Shown: positions 23,095 to 32,235, counted from the stretch's first letter. The stretch: DNA of 32,235 bases from Streptomyces rugosispiralis (GCF_024505145.1 NZ_JANIAA010000065.1:1-32235); one strand, 5' to 3'. Translations and numbers: made by a program. The notes: generated by a model not told the origin, from the letters alone.

Positions 23095-26000
23095 ATCGGA
23101 GACTGTCGTCGGAGGGGACGGTCAGCTCGTTGTCGAGCGCCTGGAACAACTCCTCGTCGCTGGCCGACGCCAGATCCTCCTCGGCGTCGTCGTCGCCATC
23201 CGCGTCCTGCCACGGGCCGTCCGCCTTGCGCAGCAGTTCGCGCAACCGCGCCGCGATCCGGGCCCGCTGCTCCCGGTCGGCGATCCCCCCGGTCAAGGCG
23301 GCGTCGAGGGAGTCGAGGCCGGTGAGGAGCGAGTCCGCGGCCGCCACCCCGGCCGGGACCAGGAACTCCTCCAGCAGCCGCACCACCGCGGTGGGCGTGG
23401 GGTGGTCGAAGACCAGCGTGGCGGGCAGTCGCAGACCGGTGGCGGCGCCCAACCGGTTGCGCAGCTCCACGGCGGTCAGCGAGTCGAAGCCCAACTCCCG
23501 GAAGTTCTGGGCGGGGTGGATGGCATCCGCCGTGTCATGGCCCAGCACCCTCGCCGTGGCATTGCGCACCAGCTTGAGGAGCGCCTGCTGCCGCTCCTCC
23601 CCGGACATGGCGGCGAACGCCTCCGCCGGTGCCGCCCCGCCCGAGGCGACGGCTCCGCTTGCCGCCTGCGGGGTGGCGCCGCGCACCAGGCTCCTGAAGA
23701 GGGGCGGCAGATCGTCGGCGTGGGCCTCACGTCGCATGGTGGCGAGGTCGAGCCGGATGGGCGCCAGCGTCGGCAGGCCGCTGTCGAGCGCGATGTCGAG
23801 CAGTGCGAGACCCTGTTCGGTCTCCAGCCCCACCATCCCGGCCCGCGCGAGCCGTGCCCGGTCGGTGTCCGTCATCCCCCCGGTCATCCCGGTGGTCCGG
23901 GCCCAATATCCCCAGGCCAAGGAGGTGGCGGGCAGGCCCTGGGCATGCCGGTGCACGGCGAGCGCGTCCAGGAAGGCGTTGGCCGCCGCGTAGTTGCCCT
24001 GCCCCGCGGCGCCCAGCAGCCCGGCGGCCGCGGAGAACAACACGAACGCCGACAGCCCGGCGTCACGGGTGAGCTCATGCAGATTCCACGCCGCGTCGGC
24101 CTTCGTCCGCAGCACCTCATCGAGCTGATCGGGCGTGAGCGCCTCGACCGTGGCATCGCGCAGCAACCCGGCCGCGTGGACGACGGCGGTGAGCGGATGG
24201 CGGTCGGGAACTGTCTCCAGCAGCTTGGCCAGGGCGGCCCGGTCGGCCGCGTCACACGCCACGATGGAAACGTGTGCGCCGAGCTCGGTCAGCTCGGCCG
24301 CCAGCTCCGTGGCCCCCGGGGCATCGGGGCCCCGGCGGCTGATGAGCAGCAACCGCCGTACGCCGTGGCGGGCCACCAGATGGCGGGCGGTGGCGGCGCC
24401 GAGGGTACCCGTGCCACCGGTGATGAGGACCGTGCCCTCCGGGTCGAGGGCGGTGGGAAGCGTCAGCACGATCTTGCCGATGTGGCGGGCCTGGCTGAAG
24501 TAGCGGAACGCCTCGGGGGCCCGGCGGATGTCCCACAGCGTGGTGGGCAGCGGCCGCAGCGTCCCGTTCTCGAACAGTGTCGACAACTCGGCCAGCATCC
24601 GCTGGATACGGTCCGGACCCGCGCCGCCGACCAGGTCGAACGCGCGATAGACGACCCCCGGATGGCGTGCGCCGACCTCCTCGGGGTCGCGGATGTCGGT
24701 CCGGCCCATGTCGATGAAGCGACCATCGGGGGCCAGCAGCCGCAAGGACGCGTCCATGAAGTCACCGGCCAGGGAGTTGAGCACCACATCGACGGATCCG
24801 GCCGCGGCGCGGAACCGCTCCTCGAAGTCGAGGGTGCGCGAGGAGGCGATATGACGGTCGTCGAAGCCGCGCTCCCGCAGGGCGTGCCACTTCGTGGGTC
24901 CCGCCGTGGCGTACACCTCGGCCTTCCAGTGGCGCGCCAGTTGCACGGCCGCCAGACCCACCCCACCGGTGGCGGCGTGCAGCAGCAGCTTCTCCCCGGC
25001 CCGCAGCCCCGCGAGATCGGCGAGTCCGTAGTAGGCCGTGAGAAAGGCGGACGGCGTGGTGGCCGCCTGCGCGTAGGACCACCCCGTGGGGATCCTGGTG
25101 ATCATCCGTACGTCGGTGACGACCAGCGGACCGGTGCCGTTGAACAGGCCCATGACCCGGTCGCCCACCGTGAACTCATCGGTCCCGGGCCCCACTTCGA
25201 CGACCACGCCCGCACCGTCGCCGCCCAGTGGCCTCGGATCCTCCACCATGCCCAGCGCCACGACGACGTCATGGAAGTTCACCCCGCCGGCCCGAAGCGC
25301 CACCCGGACCTCGCCCCGGGCCAGCGGGCGGGTGTTGTCCGGGCAGTCGACCAGCGCCAGCTGGTCCAGGCTGCCGTGGCCGGTCAGCCCCAGACGCCAT
25401 GTGGCCGACCCCTCCGGCGGGGTGAGCCGCTTGGCCGCGTCGTCGTGGACCAGCCGCGGTACGTACGCCACCCCGTCGCGCAGTGCCAACTGGGGCTCGC
25501 CCGAGGCGACGGCGTCGGCCAGGGCCCCTAGCGAGGCGTCCCGTGCGTCGAGGTCGAGCAGCAGGACCCGGCCGGGGTTCTCCGACTGGGCGCTGCGCAC
25601 CAGACCCCATACGGCGGAGGCGGGCAGATCGTGGACATCGCCATGGCTCTGCGGGGCGACCGCCCCACGGGTGACCACCGCCAGCCGGGCGTCGGTGAAT
25701 TCGGGCGCGGCGATGAACTCACGCAGCACCCCGAGGGCCTCCCTGCCCAGCTCATGGGTGCTTTCCACCGGATCGCCCCGGCCACCGGCGGGGGAGCCGA
25801 AGAAGGCGAACACCACATCGGGGGCCGGGACCCCATCCGCCACGGCAGCCCGCAAGGCGGCGAGATCCGGGAGGTGGGAGGCGCCGGACAGCGCATCGGC
25901 CAGGGGACCGCCATCCGGATGGCCGATCACGGCCGAACGGCACGCGGGGGCGCCCTCGGCCGGTGTCATCCGCGTCCAGGCCAGCCGGAACAGCGAGTTC

Positions 26001-29000
26001 CTGCCCGCCGCCCGCGCCCGCCCCAACTGCCCGTCCGGCACCGGGCGCAGGATCAGATCGTCCACGACGGCCACCGCCGCGCCGGTGGGATCGGCCGCCA
26101 GCAGGGTGAGCCGGTCCGGCGCCGTCGGGGTGATGCGGATCCGCAGGGTGTCCGAGCCGGTGGCGCGCAGCCGCAGACCACTCCAGGTGAACGGGAGCAG
26201 GATCCGGTGCGCGTCCTCGGAGTCGGGGGCGACACCGAGGGCACGGGCGTGCAGCGCGGCGTCGAACAGGGCGGGATGGATGCCGTACGCGGCCGCGCCC
26301 TCGCGCTCCCCTTCGGGCAGGGACACCTCGGCGTAGACATCGCGGTTCAGCCGCCACGCGGCGGTGAGGCCCTGGAAGGACGGTCCGTAGTGGTATCCAT
26401 GGTCGGCGAGTTGCCGGTAGAAGTCCTCGACGGGCAGCGGTGTCGCCCCGGGAGGCGGCCAGGCGCCTTCCAGGGCAAGGGAGTTGGACGCGACGGAGGT
26501 GGCGAGTGCCCCGGTGGCATGCCGGGTCCAGGCCGTGTCGCCCGTGTCGGTCGCCGGCCGTGAATGCACTGTGATCGGACGCTCGCCGGTGTGATCGGGA
26601 GCGGCCACGGCGATCTGCATATCGACCGCCTCGCCCTGCGGAATCACCAGCGGCGCGTGCAGGGTCAGCTCCGCCACATGGTCACAGCCGGTCCGCGCGG
26701 CCGCGTGCAGGGCGAATTCGGCGAAGGCGGTGCCCGGCAGCAGGACGGTGTCCAGCACGCGGTGGTCGTTCAGCCACGGATGGGTCCGCGGCGACAGCCG
26801 GCCGGTCAGCAGATGGGTGCCGCCCTCCGCGAGTTCCACGACGGCGCCGAGCAGCGGATGCTCGGCGGACCCCAGCCCGAGGTCGCCCGGGTCGCCACTG
26901 TGGCCACCCCGCCCGTCCAGCCAGTACCGACGCCCCTGGAAGGCGTAGGTGGGCAGGTCGATGGCGCGGGGTGCGGGGTCGGCGGGGAACCAGCGGGTCC
27001 AGTCGACCTCGACCCCTGCGGTGAACGCCTGCGCCACCGAACGCATCAGCTGGGCGTGGTCACCGTGGTCCCGGCGCAGGGTCGGCACCGCGGCCGCGGG
27101 CACACCGGCTTCCTCGAAGGTCTCCTGCATGCCGATGGTGAGGACGGGGTGGGTGCTGGCTTCGATGAATACGCGGTGGCCGTCGTCGAGGAGTGCTCGT
27201 ATGGCGTCGGCGAAGCGCACTCGTTCGCGGAGGTTGTTGACCCAGTAGGCGGTGTCGAGCTTGCTGGTGTCCATACGGGCGCCGGTGACGGTCGAGTAGA
27301 ACGCCACCTCCGCCTGGACGGGCTCGATCCCCGACAGGAGCTCCCTCAACTCGTCTGCGATTTCGTCTACTTGGGTGCTGTGGGAGGCGTAGTCGACGTC
27401 GATGAGTCGGGCGCGGTGGCCTGTTTGTTCGCATGTGGTGATGGTGTGGGTGACTTGGTCGGGTGGTCCGGAGATGACGGTGGATCCGGGTCCGTTGACG
27501 GCGGCGATGCCCACCCCTTCGGCGGTTTCGCCGAGGTTGGTGAGGAGTTCTTGGGCTTGTTTTTGGCTGAGGGTGAGGGAGGCCATGGCGCCGTGTCCGG
27601 TGAGTTGGCGGAGGGCGTGGGCGCGGAGGGCGACGATGCGGGCGCCTTCGTCGAGGGAGAGGGCTCCGGCGACGCAGGCGGCGGCGATTTCGCCTTGGCT
27701 GTGGCCGACGACGGCGGTGGGGGTGACGCCGTGGTGGTCCCATACGGTGGCGAGGGAGATCATGACGGCCCATAGGACGGGTTGGACGACGTCGACGCGG
27801 GCGAGGTCGGTGGTGTTGACTCCGCCGCGGAGGACGTCGGTGAGGGACCAGTTGATGTGGGGGGTGAGGGCTTGTTCGCATTCGGTGATGCGGGTGGCGA
27901 AGGCGGGTGAGGTGTCCAGGAGTCCGGCGCCCATGCCGAGCCATTGGGAGCCCTGGCCGGGGAAGACCAGGACCGGGCCCATGCCGCTCGTTCCGGGGCG
28001 GCCGCTGGTGGTGGTGTTTGGTTCGATGATGGTGGGGTGGGTGTCGCCGGTGGCGAGGGCGTTGAGTCCGGTCAGGAGTTCGTCGCGGTGTTCGCCGACG
28101 ATGACGGCGCGGTGGTCGAAGACGGATCGGGTGGCGATGAGTGACCAGCCGACGTCGGCCGGTGATGCCTCGGGGTCGGTGGCCACCCGCTCGGCCAGCG
28201 CCCGTGCCTGACCGCGCAGCGCCTCGGCGCCGCGTCCGGATACTACCCACGGCACTACACCACCCGCCGAGACACCATCCCCCGACGTGTCCGGCGCGGG
28301 GGCGGACTCGACCGGTTCGGGGGCCTGCTCAAGGATGAGATGCGCGTTTGTACCGGAGATCCCGAACGCGGACACACCGGCCCGGCGCGTCCGCTCGCCA
28401 CGCGGCCACGCCACCGGCTCGGTCAGCAGCCGTACCGCACCCGACGCCCAGTCGGCGTGTGGCGTCGGCTCGTCGATGTGCAGCGAGGCCGGCAGCAACT
28501 CGTGCCGCATCGCCATCACCATCTTGATCACACTGGCCGCACCGGCGGCGGCCTGCGTATGCCCCAGGTTTGACTTGATGGAGCCCAGCCACAGCGGCCG
28601 GTCCTCCGGCCTGCCCTGACCGTACGTGGCCAGCAGCGCCTGCGCCTCGATCGGGTCGCCGAGCGTGGTCCCGGTGCCGTGTCCGTCGACCGCGTCCACC
28701 TCGGCGGTGGACAGCTGCGCGTTGGCCAGGGCCTGCCGGATCACCCGCTGCTGCGAGGGCCCGTTCGGCGCCGTCAGACCATTGCTGGCCCCGTCCTGGT
28801 TCACCGCGGAACCCCGGATCACCCCGAGGACACGGCGGTTGCGGCGCTGCGCCTCACACAGGCGCTCCAGGACGATCAAGCCGGCGCCCTCGCCCCACCC
28901 GGTACCATCGGCGGCCGCCGCGAACGGCTTGCAGCGGCCGTCCGGGGCCATGCCACGCTGGCGGGAGAACTCGATGAACGCGCCGGGCGTCGCCATCACG

Positions 29001-29701
29001 GCCACGCCACCGGCCAGGGCCAGATCGCATTCGCCGTTGCGCAGTGCCTGACACGCCAGGTGGATGGCGACCAGCGACGAGGAACACGCGGTGTCCACCG
29101 TGACCGCCGGACCCTCGAGACCGAGCGAGTACGCCACCCGCCCGGACACCACACTGCCGAGGTTCCCGGCGCCGACATAGCCCTCCACCTCGCTGGTGAT
29201 GTCGCCGATGACCGACAGATAGTCGTGCGAACCCACCCCGGCGTACACCCCGGTGTTGCTGCCGCCCAGCGACGCCCGGTTGAGCCCGGCGCGTTCGAAC
29301 GCCTCCCACGCGGTCTCCAGCAGCAGCCGCTGCTGGGGGTCCATGGCCTGGGCCTCGCGGGGGCTGATGTCGAAGAAGGCCGCGTCGAAGGCGGTCGCGT
29401 CGTAACAGAATCCGCCCTGGTCCACATAGGACTTCCCATAGCTTTCGGGATCCGGGTCGAACAGCTCCTCAACGCCCCAACCCCGGTCCGTGGGAAACCC
29501 GGAGACGGCGTCCTCGCCGTCCCGCACCAGCCGCCACAGCTCCTCCGGCGATCGCACCCCGCCCGGATAGCGGCAGGCCATGCCCACGATCGCGATGGGC
29601 TCCGGCTCGGCGGACTCGGCCTCCCGCAGCCGCTCACGGGTCTGGCGCAACTCGGCCGTAACCCACTTGAGGTGGTCGAGCAGCTTCTCTTCGTTCGACA
29701 T
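23093..29701 (-). CDS. Type I PKS, single module KS-AT(mm)-DH-ER-KR-ACP
   Basis: One fully reducing module of 2202 residues. KS at about 35-455 has Cys206, His341 (in DGHGTGT rather than the usual EAHGTGT) and His381. AT at about 480-920 has GHSQG and YASH, predicting methylmalonyl-CoA. DH at about 945-1230 has His980, but the usual HxxxGxxxxP reads HRVLDTVLLP (Gly to Asp984); Asp1147 is present. ER at about 1430-1750 has the NADPH motif HAATGGVG; the position that predicts methyl configuration appears to be Val1486 (ALGMV), suggesting 2R. KR at about 1755-1935 has Tyr1904 and LRD with the diagnostic Asp kept (B-type). ACP has Ser2074 in GFDSL. Expected product: a saturated methyl-branched unit. 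An AAGGAG lies ten bases before the ATG. The gap to the upstream PKS stop is 47 bp. Confidence 0.93.
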   Translation of the reverse strand: MSNEEKLLDHLKWVTAELRQTRERLREAESAEPEPIAIVGMACRYPGGVRSPEELWRLVRDGEDAVSGFPTDRGWGVEELFDPDPESYGKSYVDQGGFCYDATAFDAAFFDISPREAQAMDPQQRLLLETAWEAFERAGLNRASLGGSNTGVYAGVGSHDYLSVIGDITSEVEGYVGAGNLGSVVSGRVAYSLGLEGPAVTVDTACSSSLVAIHLACQALRNGECDLALAGGVAVMATPGAFIEFSRQRGMAPDGRCKPFAAAADGTGWGEGAGLIVLERLCEAQRRNRRVLGVIRGSAVNQDGASNGLTAPNGPSQQRVIRQALANAQLSTAEVDAVDGHGTGTTLGDPIEAQALLATYGQGRPEDRPLWLGSIKSNLGHTQAAAGAASVIKMVMAMRHELLPASLHIDEPTPHADWASGAVRLLTEPVAWPRGERTRRAGVSAFGISGTNAHLILEQAPEPVESAPAPDTSGDGVSAGGVVPWVVSGRGAEALRGQARALAERVATDPEASPADVGWSLIATRSVFDHRAVIVGEHRDELLTGLNALATGDTHPTIIEPNTTTSGRPGTSGMGPVLVFPGQGSQWLGMGAGLLDTSPAFATRITECEQALTPHINWSLTDVLRGGVNTTDLARVDVVQPVLWAVMISLATVWDHHGVTPTAVVGHSQGEIAAACVAGALSLDEGARIVALRAHALRQLTGHGAMASLTLSQKQAQELLTNLGETAEGVGIAAVNGPGSTVISGPPDQVTHTITTCEQTGHRARLIDVDYASHSTQVDEIADELRELLSGIEPVQAEVAFYSTVTGARMDTSKLDTAYWVNNLRERVRFADAIRALLDDGHRVFIEASTHPVLTIGMQETFEEAGVPAAAVPTLRRDHGDHAQLMRSVAQAFTAGVEVDWTRWFPADPAPRAIDLPTYAFQGRRYWLDGRGGHSGDPGDLGLGSAEHPLLGAVVELAEGGTHLLTGRLSPRTHPWLNDHRVLDTVLLPGTAFAEFALHAAARTGCDHVAELTLHAPLVIPQGEAVDMQIAVAAPDHTGERPITVHSRPATDTGDTAWTRHATGALATSVASNSLALEGAWPPPGATPLPVEDFYRQLADHGYHYGPSFQGLTAAWRLNRDVYAEVSLPEGEREGAAAYGIHPALFDAALHARALGVAPDSEDAHRILLPFTWSGLRLRATGSDTLRIRITPTAPDRLTLLAADPTGAAVAVVDDLILRPVPDGQLGRARAAGRNSLFRLAWTRMTPAEGAPACRSAVIGHPDGGPLADALSGASHLPDLAALRAAVADGVPAPDVVFAFFGSPAGGRGDPVESTHELGREALGVLREFIAAPEFTDARLAVVTRGAVAPQSHGDVHDLPASAVWGLVRSAQSENPGRVLLLDLDARDASLGALADAVASGEPQLALRDGVAYVPRLVHDDAAKRLTPPEGSATWRLGLTGHGSLDQLALVDCPDNTRPLARGEVRVALRAGGVNFHDVVVALGMVEDPRPLGGDGAGVVVEVGPGTDEFTVGDRVMGLFNGTGPLVVTDVRMITRIPTGWSYAQAATTPSAFLTAYYGLADLAGLRAGEKLLLHAATGGVGLAAVQLARHWKAEVYATAGPTKWHALRERGFDDRHIASSRTLDFEERFRAAAGSVDVVLNSLAGDFMDASLRLLAPDGRFIDMGRTDIRDPEEVGARHPGVVYRAFDLVGGAGPDRIQRMLAELSTLFENGTLRPLPTTLWDIRRAPEAFRYFSQARHIGKIVLTLPTALDPEGTVLITGGTGTLGAATARHLVARHGVRRLLLISRRGPDAPGATELAAELTELGAHVSIVACDAADRAALAKLLETVPDRHPLTAVVHAAGLLRDATVEALTPDQLDEVLRTKADAAWNLHELTRDAGLSAFVLFSAAAGLLGAAGQGNYAAANAFLDALAVHRHAQGLPATSLAWGYWARTTGMTGGMTDTDRARLARAGMVGLETEQGLALLDIALDSGLPTLAPIRLDLATMRREAHADDLPPLFRSLVRGATPQAASGAVASGGAAPAEAFAAMSGEERQQALLKLVRNATARVLGHDTADAIHPAQNFRELGFDSLTAVELRNRLGAATGLRLPATLVFDHPTPTAVVRLLEEFLVPAGVAAADSLLTGLDSLDAALTGGIADREQRARIAARLRELLRKADGPWQDADGDDDAEEDLASASDEELFQALDNELTVPSDDSLR
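26938..28368. repeat. Near-identical AT-domain block, copy B (partner 20211-21641)
   Basis: Second copy of the 1.43-kb AT block, in the DH-ER-KR module. Single-base differences from copy A include those giving Asn for Lys before LRERVRF and Thr for Ala after YASHS. The diverged patches encode TFEEAGVPAAAVP against SIEEAGVEAVTIP, and LRELLSGIEPVQAE against LNELLAGVKPVPGQ. Such a mosaic is typical of repeated partial conversion between paralogous modules. Confidence 0.9.
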
Positions 29702-29748
29702 CTAGCGGAGGCTCCTTGGCGCGTCGCGGAGGATGGGGGTCATCGGGC

Positions 29749-32235
29749 TCACGACTTTCCGAGCTCGTCGGACTTTCCGAACTCGTCGGAGATGAGGTCG
29801 AAAATGTCTTCTGCCGTCGCCGTCTCGAGCTCGCTGTGGGCCGCGGAACGCTCCGTTTCCCGTTCCGTGTCGCTCCACTTGGCCAGCAGCAGCCGCAGTC
29901 GCCCGGTGATCCGGCGACGGGCCGCCTCGTCCACCGTCGAGGGCTCCGATGCCGCGTCCCACCGGTCGAGCTCCGACAGCAGATGTCCCTCGGAGGTGAG
30001 CTGCCCCTCGACGAGCCGCTCGCGCAGATAGTCGGCCAGCTCCTTGGGGGTGGGGTGGTCGAAGACCAGGGTGGGCGGAAGGTCGAGACCGGTGGCGGCG
30101 GAGAGCCGATGCCCGAATTCGACGGCGGTGAGGGAGTCGAACCCCAGCTCCTGGAACGGCTGGGCGGGTGGGATCGCGTCGATGGTGGGATGGCCGAGGA
30201 TCGCCGCCGCATGCGTCTGGAGGTGATGGAGCAGGAGCTGATGCTGCTGGGCGGGGGTGCCGGTGGCCAACTGCCGCTGAAGCGAGCCGCTCGACGCCGC
30301 GTCGGCGTCCGGGGCGGCATCGATGCCGGGCGACGCGTCCGTGGCGGCCAGGTCGGACAGCAGTGGGCTGGGCCGCTGCGCGGTGAAACCGGCCGGGAAC
30401 CTCGCCCAGTCGATGTCCGCGATGGTGATCGTGGTGTCGCCGTGGTCCAGGGAGTGCTGGAGCGAGGCGATGGCGAGGTCGGTGTCCAGGGGGCGCATTC
30501 CGCGCCGGTGGTAGTAGTCGACGACGGCCTCGTCGGCGGCCATGCCCGCATCGCTCCACGGCGCCCACGCGAGGCTGGTGGCGGGGAGCCCACGGGCGCG
30601 GCGGTGCTCGGCGAGGGCGTCGAGATAGGCGTTGGCGGCGGCGTACGAGGGCTGTCGGCTACCGCCCCACGCGGCCGCGCCGGACGAGAAGAGCACAAAG
30701 GCGTCCAGGTCGAGATCCTCGGTGAGCTCATGGAGATGGGCGGCCGCGAGCGCCTTGGGCCGCAGCACCGCCTCGATCCCTGGAAGGTCCAGTTCGGCGA
30801 GCGGCGTGTTCTCCGGGAGCCCGGCGGCGTGGACGACGGCGGTGAGGGGGTGTTCGGCGGGAATGGTGCCGAGAAGCTGCTGGAGCGCGGCGCGGTCGGA
30901 TACGTCGCAGGCGGTGACGGTGATGGTCGCGCCCAACGCGGTGAGTTCTTCGCTGAGTTGGGTGGCGCCGGGCGCGTCGGGTCCCGAGCGGCTGACGAGG
31001 TGGAGACGGGGCGCGCCCTGGCGCGCGAGCCAGCGGGCCACATGGGCGCCGAGCCCACCGGTGCCACCGGTGATCAGGGTCGTACCGGTGGGCCGCCACG
31101 CGGTGGGCGTGGTGTCCGGGGAGGCGGCGCGCTCCAGTCGGCGGGCCAGGGCGGTGGCGCGGATCGCCACCTGGTCCTCGGGCTGGCCGGGCGTCAGTAC
31201 GGCGGCGATACGGGCGGGGGTACGGGCGTCCACGTCGGCCGGGAGGTCGATGAGACCGCCCCAGAGGTGGGGGTGTTCCAGCGCCGCGACTCGGCCCATA
31301 CCCCAGAGCTGGGCCTGGTGCGGGTGGGGGAGTGGATCGGTGGCGGTGGCGGCCACCGCACCCTGGGTGACACACCACAGGGGCGCGATGAGCGGCGTCT
31401 GGCCGAGGGCCTGGACAACGGCGACCGTGGCGGCCAGCCCGGTGGGGACGGCCGGGTGGTCGGGGTGGGGCGTCTGGTCGAGCGCGAGCAAGCTCAGAAT
31501 GCCCTCGGGTGTGCTGCCGTCGGGGAGGTGTGACAGCAGCGGGGCGAGGGCGTCGCGTCGGGCGTCCGCACCGTCGAGCGACAGGACTTCATGGGCGGCG
31601 CCATGGGTGTCCAGCGCCCGGACGGTGGCATCGACGGCCGGGTGCTCCTCCAGCCCGGCGGGCACGAGCAGCAGCCAGGTCCCGCTGAGCGTCGGCGCGG
31701 TGGCGGAGTCCGGAAGCTGTTTCCATGTGGCCCGATAGCGCCAGGAGTCGATGGTGGAGCGTTCACGGTGTTGCCGTCGCCAGGCGGACAGTACGGGGAG
31801 GGCGGGCAGCAGGGCATCGATGCCGGGGCTGTCCTTGTCCAGTTGGAGTGTGCTGGTGAGGGAGTCGACATCCAGCTCCTCGATGGCGTCCCAGAGCCTG
31901 GCCTCGGCCGGGTGGTGGCCGTTGAGACGACCGTCGGCGCGCGGAACGGGCGGGGCGAGCCAGTAGTGGTGGTGTTGGAAGGCGTAGGTGGGGAGGTCGA
32001 TGGTGTGGGGGGTGGGGGTGGCGGGGTACCAGCTGGTCCAGTCGACGTCGATACCGGCGGTGTGCAGCCGGGCGAGGGTGTGGGTGAGGGCGTGGGTGTC
32101 GGGTTGTTTGTGGGTGAGGGTGGAGGTGATGAGGGGGGTTGGGTGGTTGGTGGGGTTTTTGGTGGTGTGGTGGTGGAGGGTGTGGTGTGTGGCGGTGGTG
32201 AGGATGGGGTCGGGGCTGAGTTCGAGGTAGGTGCT
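29749..32235 (-). CDS. Type I PKS, 3' part: end of AT, KR (A1-type), ACP; runs off the right edge
   Basis: The frame is open to the window edge: 828 residues of a larger PKS. Residues 1-90 are the end of an AT (TYLELSPDPILT, then LPTYAFQHHHYWL). No DH follows. The KR comes next, with NADPH motif TGGTGGLG. Its Trp in AAWGGSRQ, the Gln five residues later, the Tyr in PSYAAANA and the lack of LDD mark an A1-type ketoreductase. ACP follows with Ser in LGFDSL (about residue 701), then a C-terminal docking tail. The module therefore leaves a beta-hydroxy group of the L (often 3S) type. The AT selectivity motifs lie outside the window. The last codons contain an 18-bp duplication (29753-29788, 17 of 18 identical) giving SDEFGKSDELGKS. 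Confidence 0.9.
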   Translation of the reverse strand, partial: STYLELSPDPILTTATHHTLHHHTTKNPTNHPTPLITSTLTHKQPDTHALTHTLARLHTAGIDVDWTSWYPATPTPHTIDLPTYAFQHHHYWLAPPVPRADGRLNGHHPAEARLWDAIEELDVDSLTSTLQLDKDSPGIDALLPALPVLSAWRRQHRERSTIDSWRYRATWKQLPDSATAPTLSGTWLLLVPAGLEEHPAVDATVRALDTHGAAHEVLSLDGADARRDALAPLLSHLPDGSTPEGILSLLALDQTPHPDHPAVPTGLAATVAVVQALGQTPLIAPLWCVTQGAVAATATDPLPHPHQAQLWGMGRVAALEHPHLWGGLIDLPADVDARTPARIAAVLTPGQPEDQVAIRATALARRLERAASPDTTPTAWRPTGTTLITGGTGGLGAHVARWLARQGAPRLHLVSRSGPDAPGATQLSEELTALGATITVTACDVSDRAALQQLLGTIPAEHPLTAVVHAAGLPENTPLAELDLPGIEAVLRPKALAAAHLHELTEDLDLDAFVLFSSGAAAWGGSRQPSYAAANAYLDALAEHRRARGLPATSLAWAPWSDAGMAADEAVVDYYHRRGMRPLDTDLAIASLQHSLDHGDTTITIADIDWARFPAGFTAQRPSPLLSDLAATDASPGIDAAPDADAASSGSLQRQLATGTPAQQHQLLLHHLQTHAAAILGHPTIDAIPPAQPFQELGFDSLTAVEFGHRLSAATGLDLPPTLVFDHPTPKELADYLRERLVEGQLTSEGHLLSELDRWDAASEPSTVDEAARRRITGRLRLLLAKWSDTERETERSAAHSELETATAEDIFDLISDEFGKSDELGKS

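Noticed and set aside
22971..23213. Small open frame through the 14-bp repeat
   Set aside because: It is a low-complexity translation of repeat DNA that runs in from the 3' end of a PKS gene in another frame. It has no start signal or family.
20211..28368. Mobile element explaining the duplicated 1.4-kb block
   Set aside because: There is no transposase, terminal inverted repeat or target duplication. Both copies are in-frame AT coding sequence at the same place in homologous modules, so conversion or recombination is the simpler reading.

Overview
This window looks like chromosomal DNA of a high-GC actinomycete, most likely a Streptomyces. The evidence is strong third-position G/C bias, GTG and TTG starts, overlapping ATGA/GTGA gene junctions and modular type I polyketide synthase (PKS) genes. 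I see no rRNA, tRNA, CRISPR array, insertion sequence or phage gene.

Left third (about 1-7980). After the last few codons of a plus-strand gene and a hairpin terminator comes a minus-strand operon: YtcJ/NfdA-type amidohydrolase, lipoprotein solute-binding protein, two permeases (OppB, OppC) and two ATPases (OppD, OppF). This is a complete peptide/amide-type ABC importer with a linked hydrolase. A divergent TetR-family regulator is read from the same 126-bp gap. That gap holds a 31-bp inverted repeat overlapping promoter-like elements for both directions. The unit looks like self-contained catabolic or uptake functions flanking the biosynthetic cluster.

Middle (about 7990-17090). The tailoring and release genes of a polyether ionophore pathway: an alpha/beta hydrolase whose Ser-Asp-His spacing matches the NanE/MonCII polyether thioesterases; a P450 on the plus strand; a free-standing ACP; a KS protein whose AT and KR regions have lost their catalytic residues and which has no ACP (KSX-like); a MonCI/Lsd18-type flavin epoxidase; and two small SnoaL-fold proteins that both keep the Asp38/Glu65 pair of the MonB/Lsd19 epoxide hydrolase-cyclases.

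Right half (17086-32235). Three PKS genes on the minus strand. In transcription order they are the 3' part of a PKS ending AT-KR(A1-type)-ACP, a single-module KS-AT-DH-ER-KR-ACP protein, and a single-module KS-AT-DH-KR-ACP protein. Both complete AT domains carry the GHSQG and YASH signatures of methylmalonyl-CoA selection. These two genes share a near-identical 1.4-kb AT block with unusual codon use, a sign of recent gene conversion or domain exchange.

Inferred pathway: the modules build a methyl-branched polyene. The epoxidase oxidises its double bonds, the two MonB-like enzymes open the epoxides into cyclic ethers, probably while the chain sits on the discrete ACP loaded by the KSX-like protein, and the NanE-like thioesterase releases the acid. 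The P450 probably hydroxylates the product. The genes from the partial PKS to the ACP are tightly packed and end at a 19-bp perfect hairpin shared with the P450. The product cannot be named from this window, because most of the PKS lies beyond the right edge.
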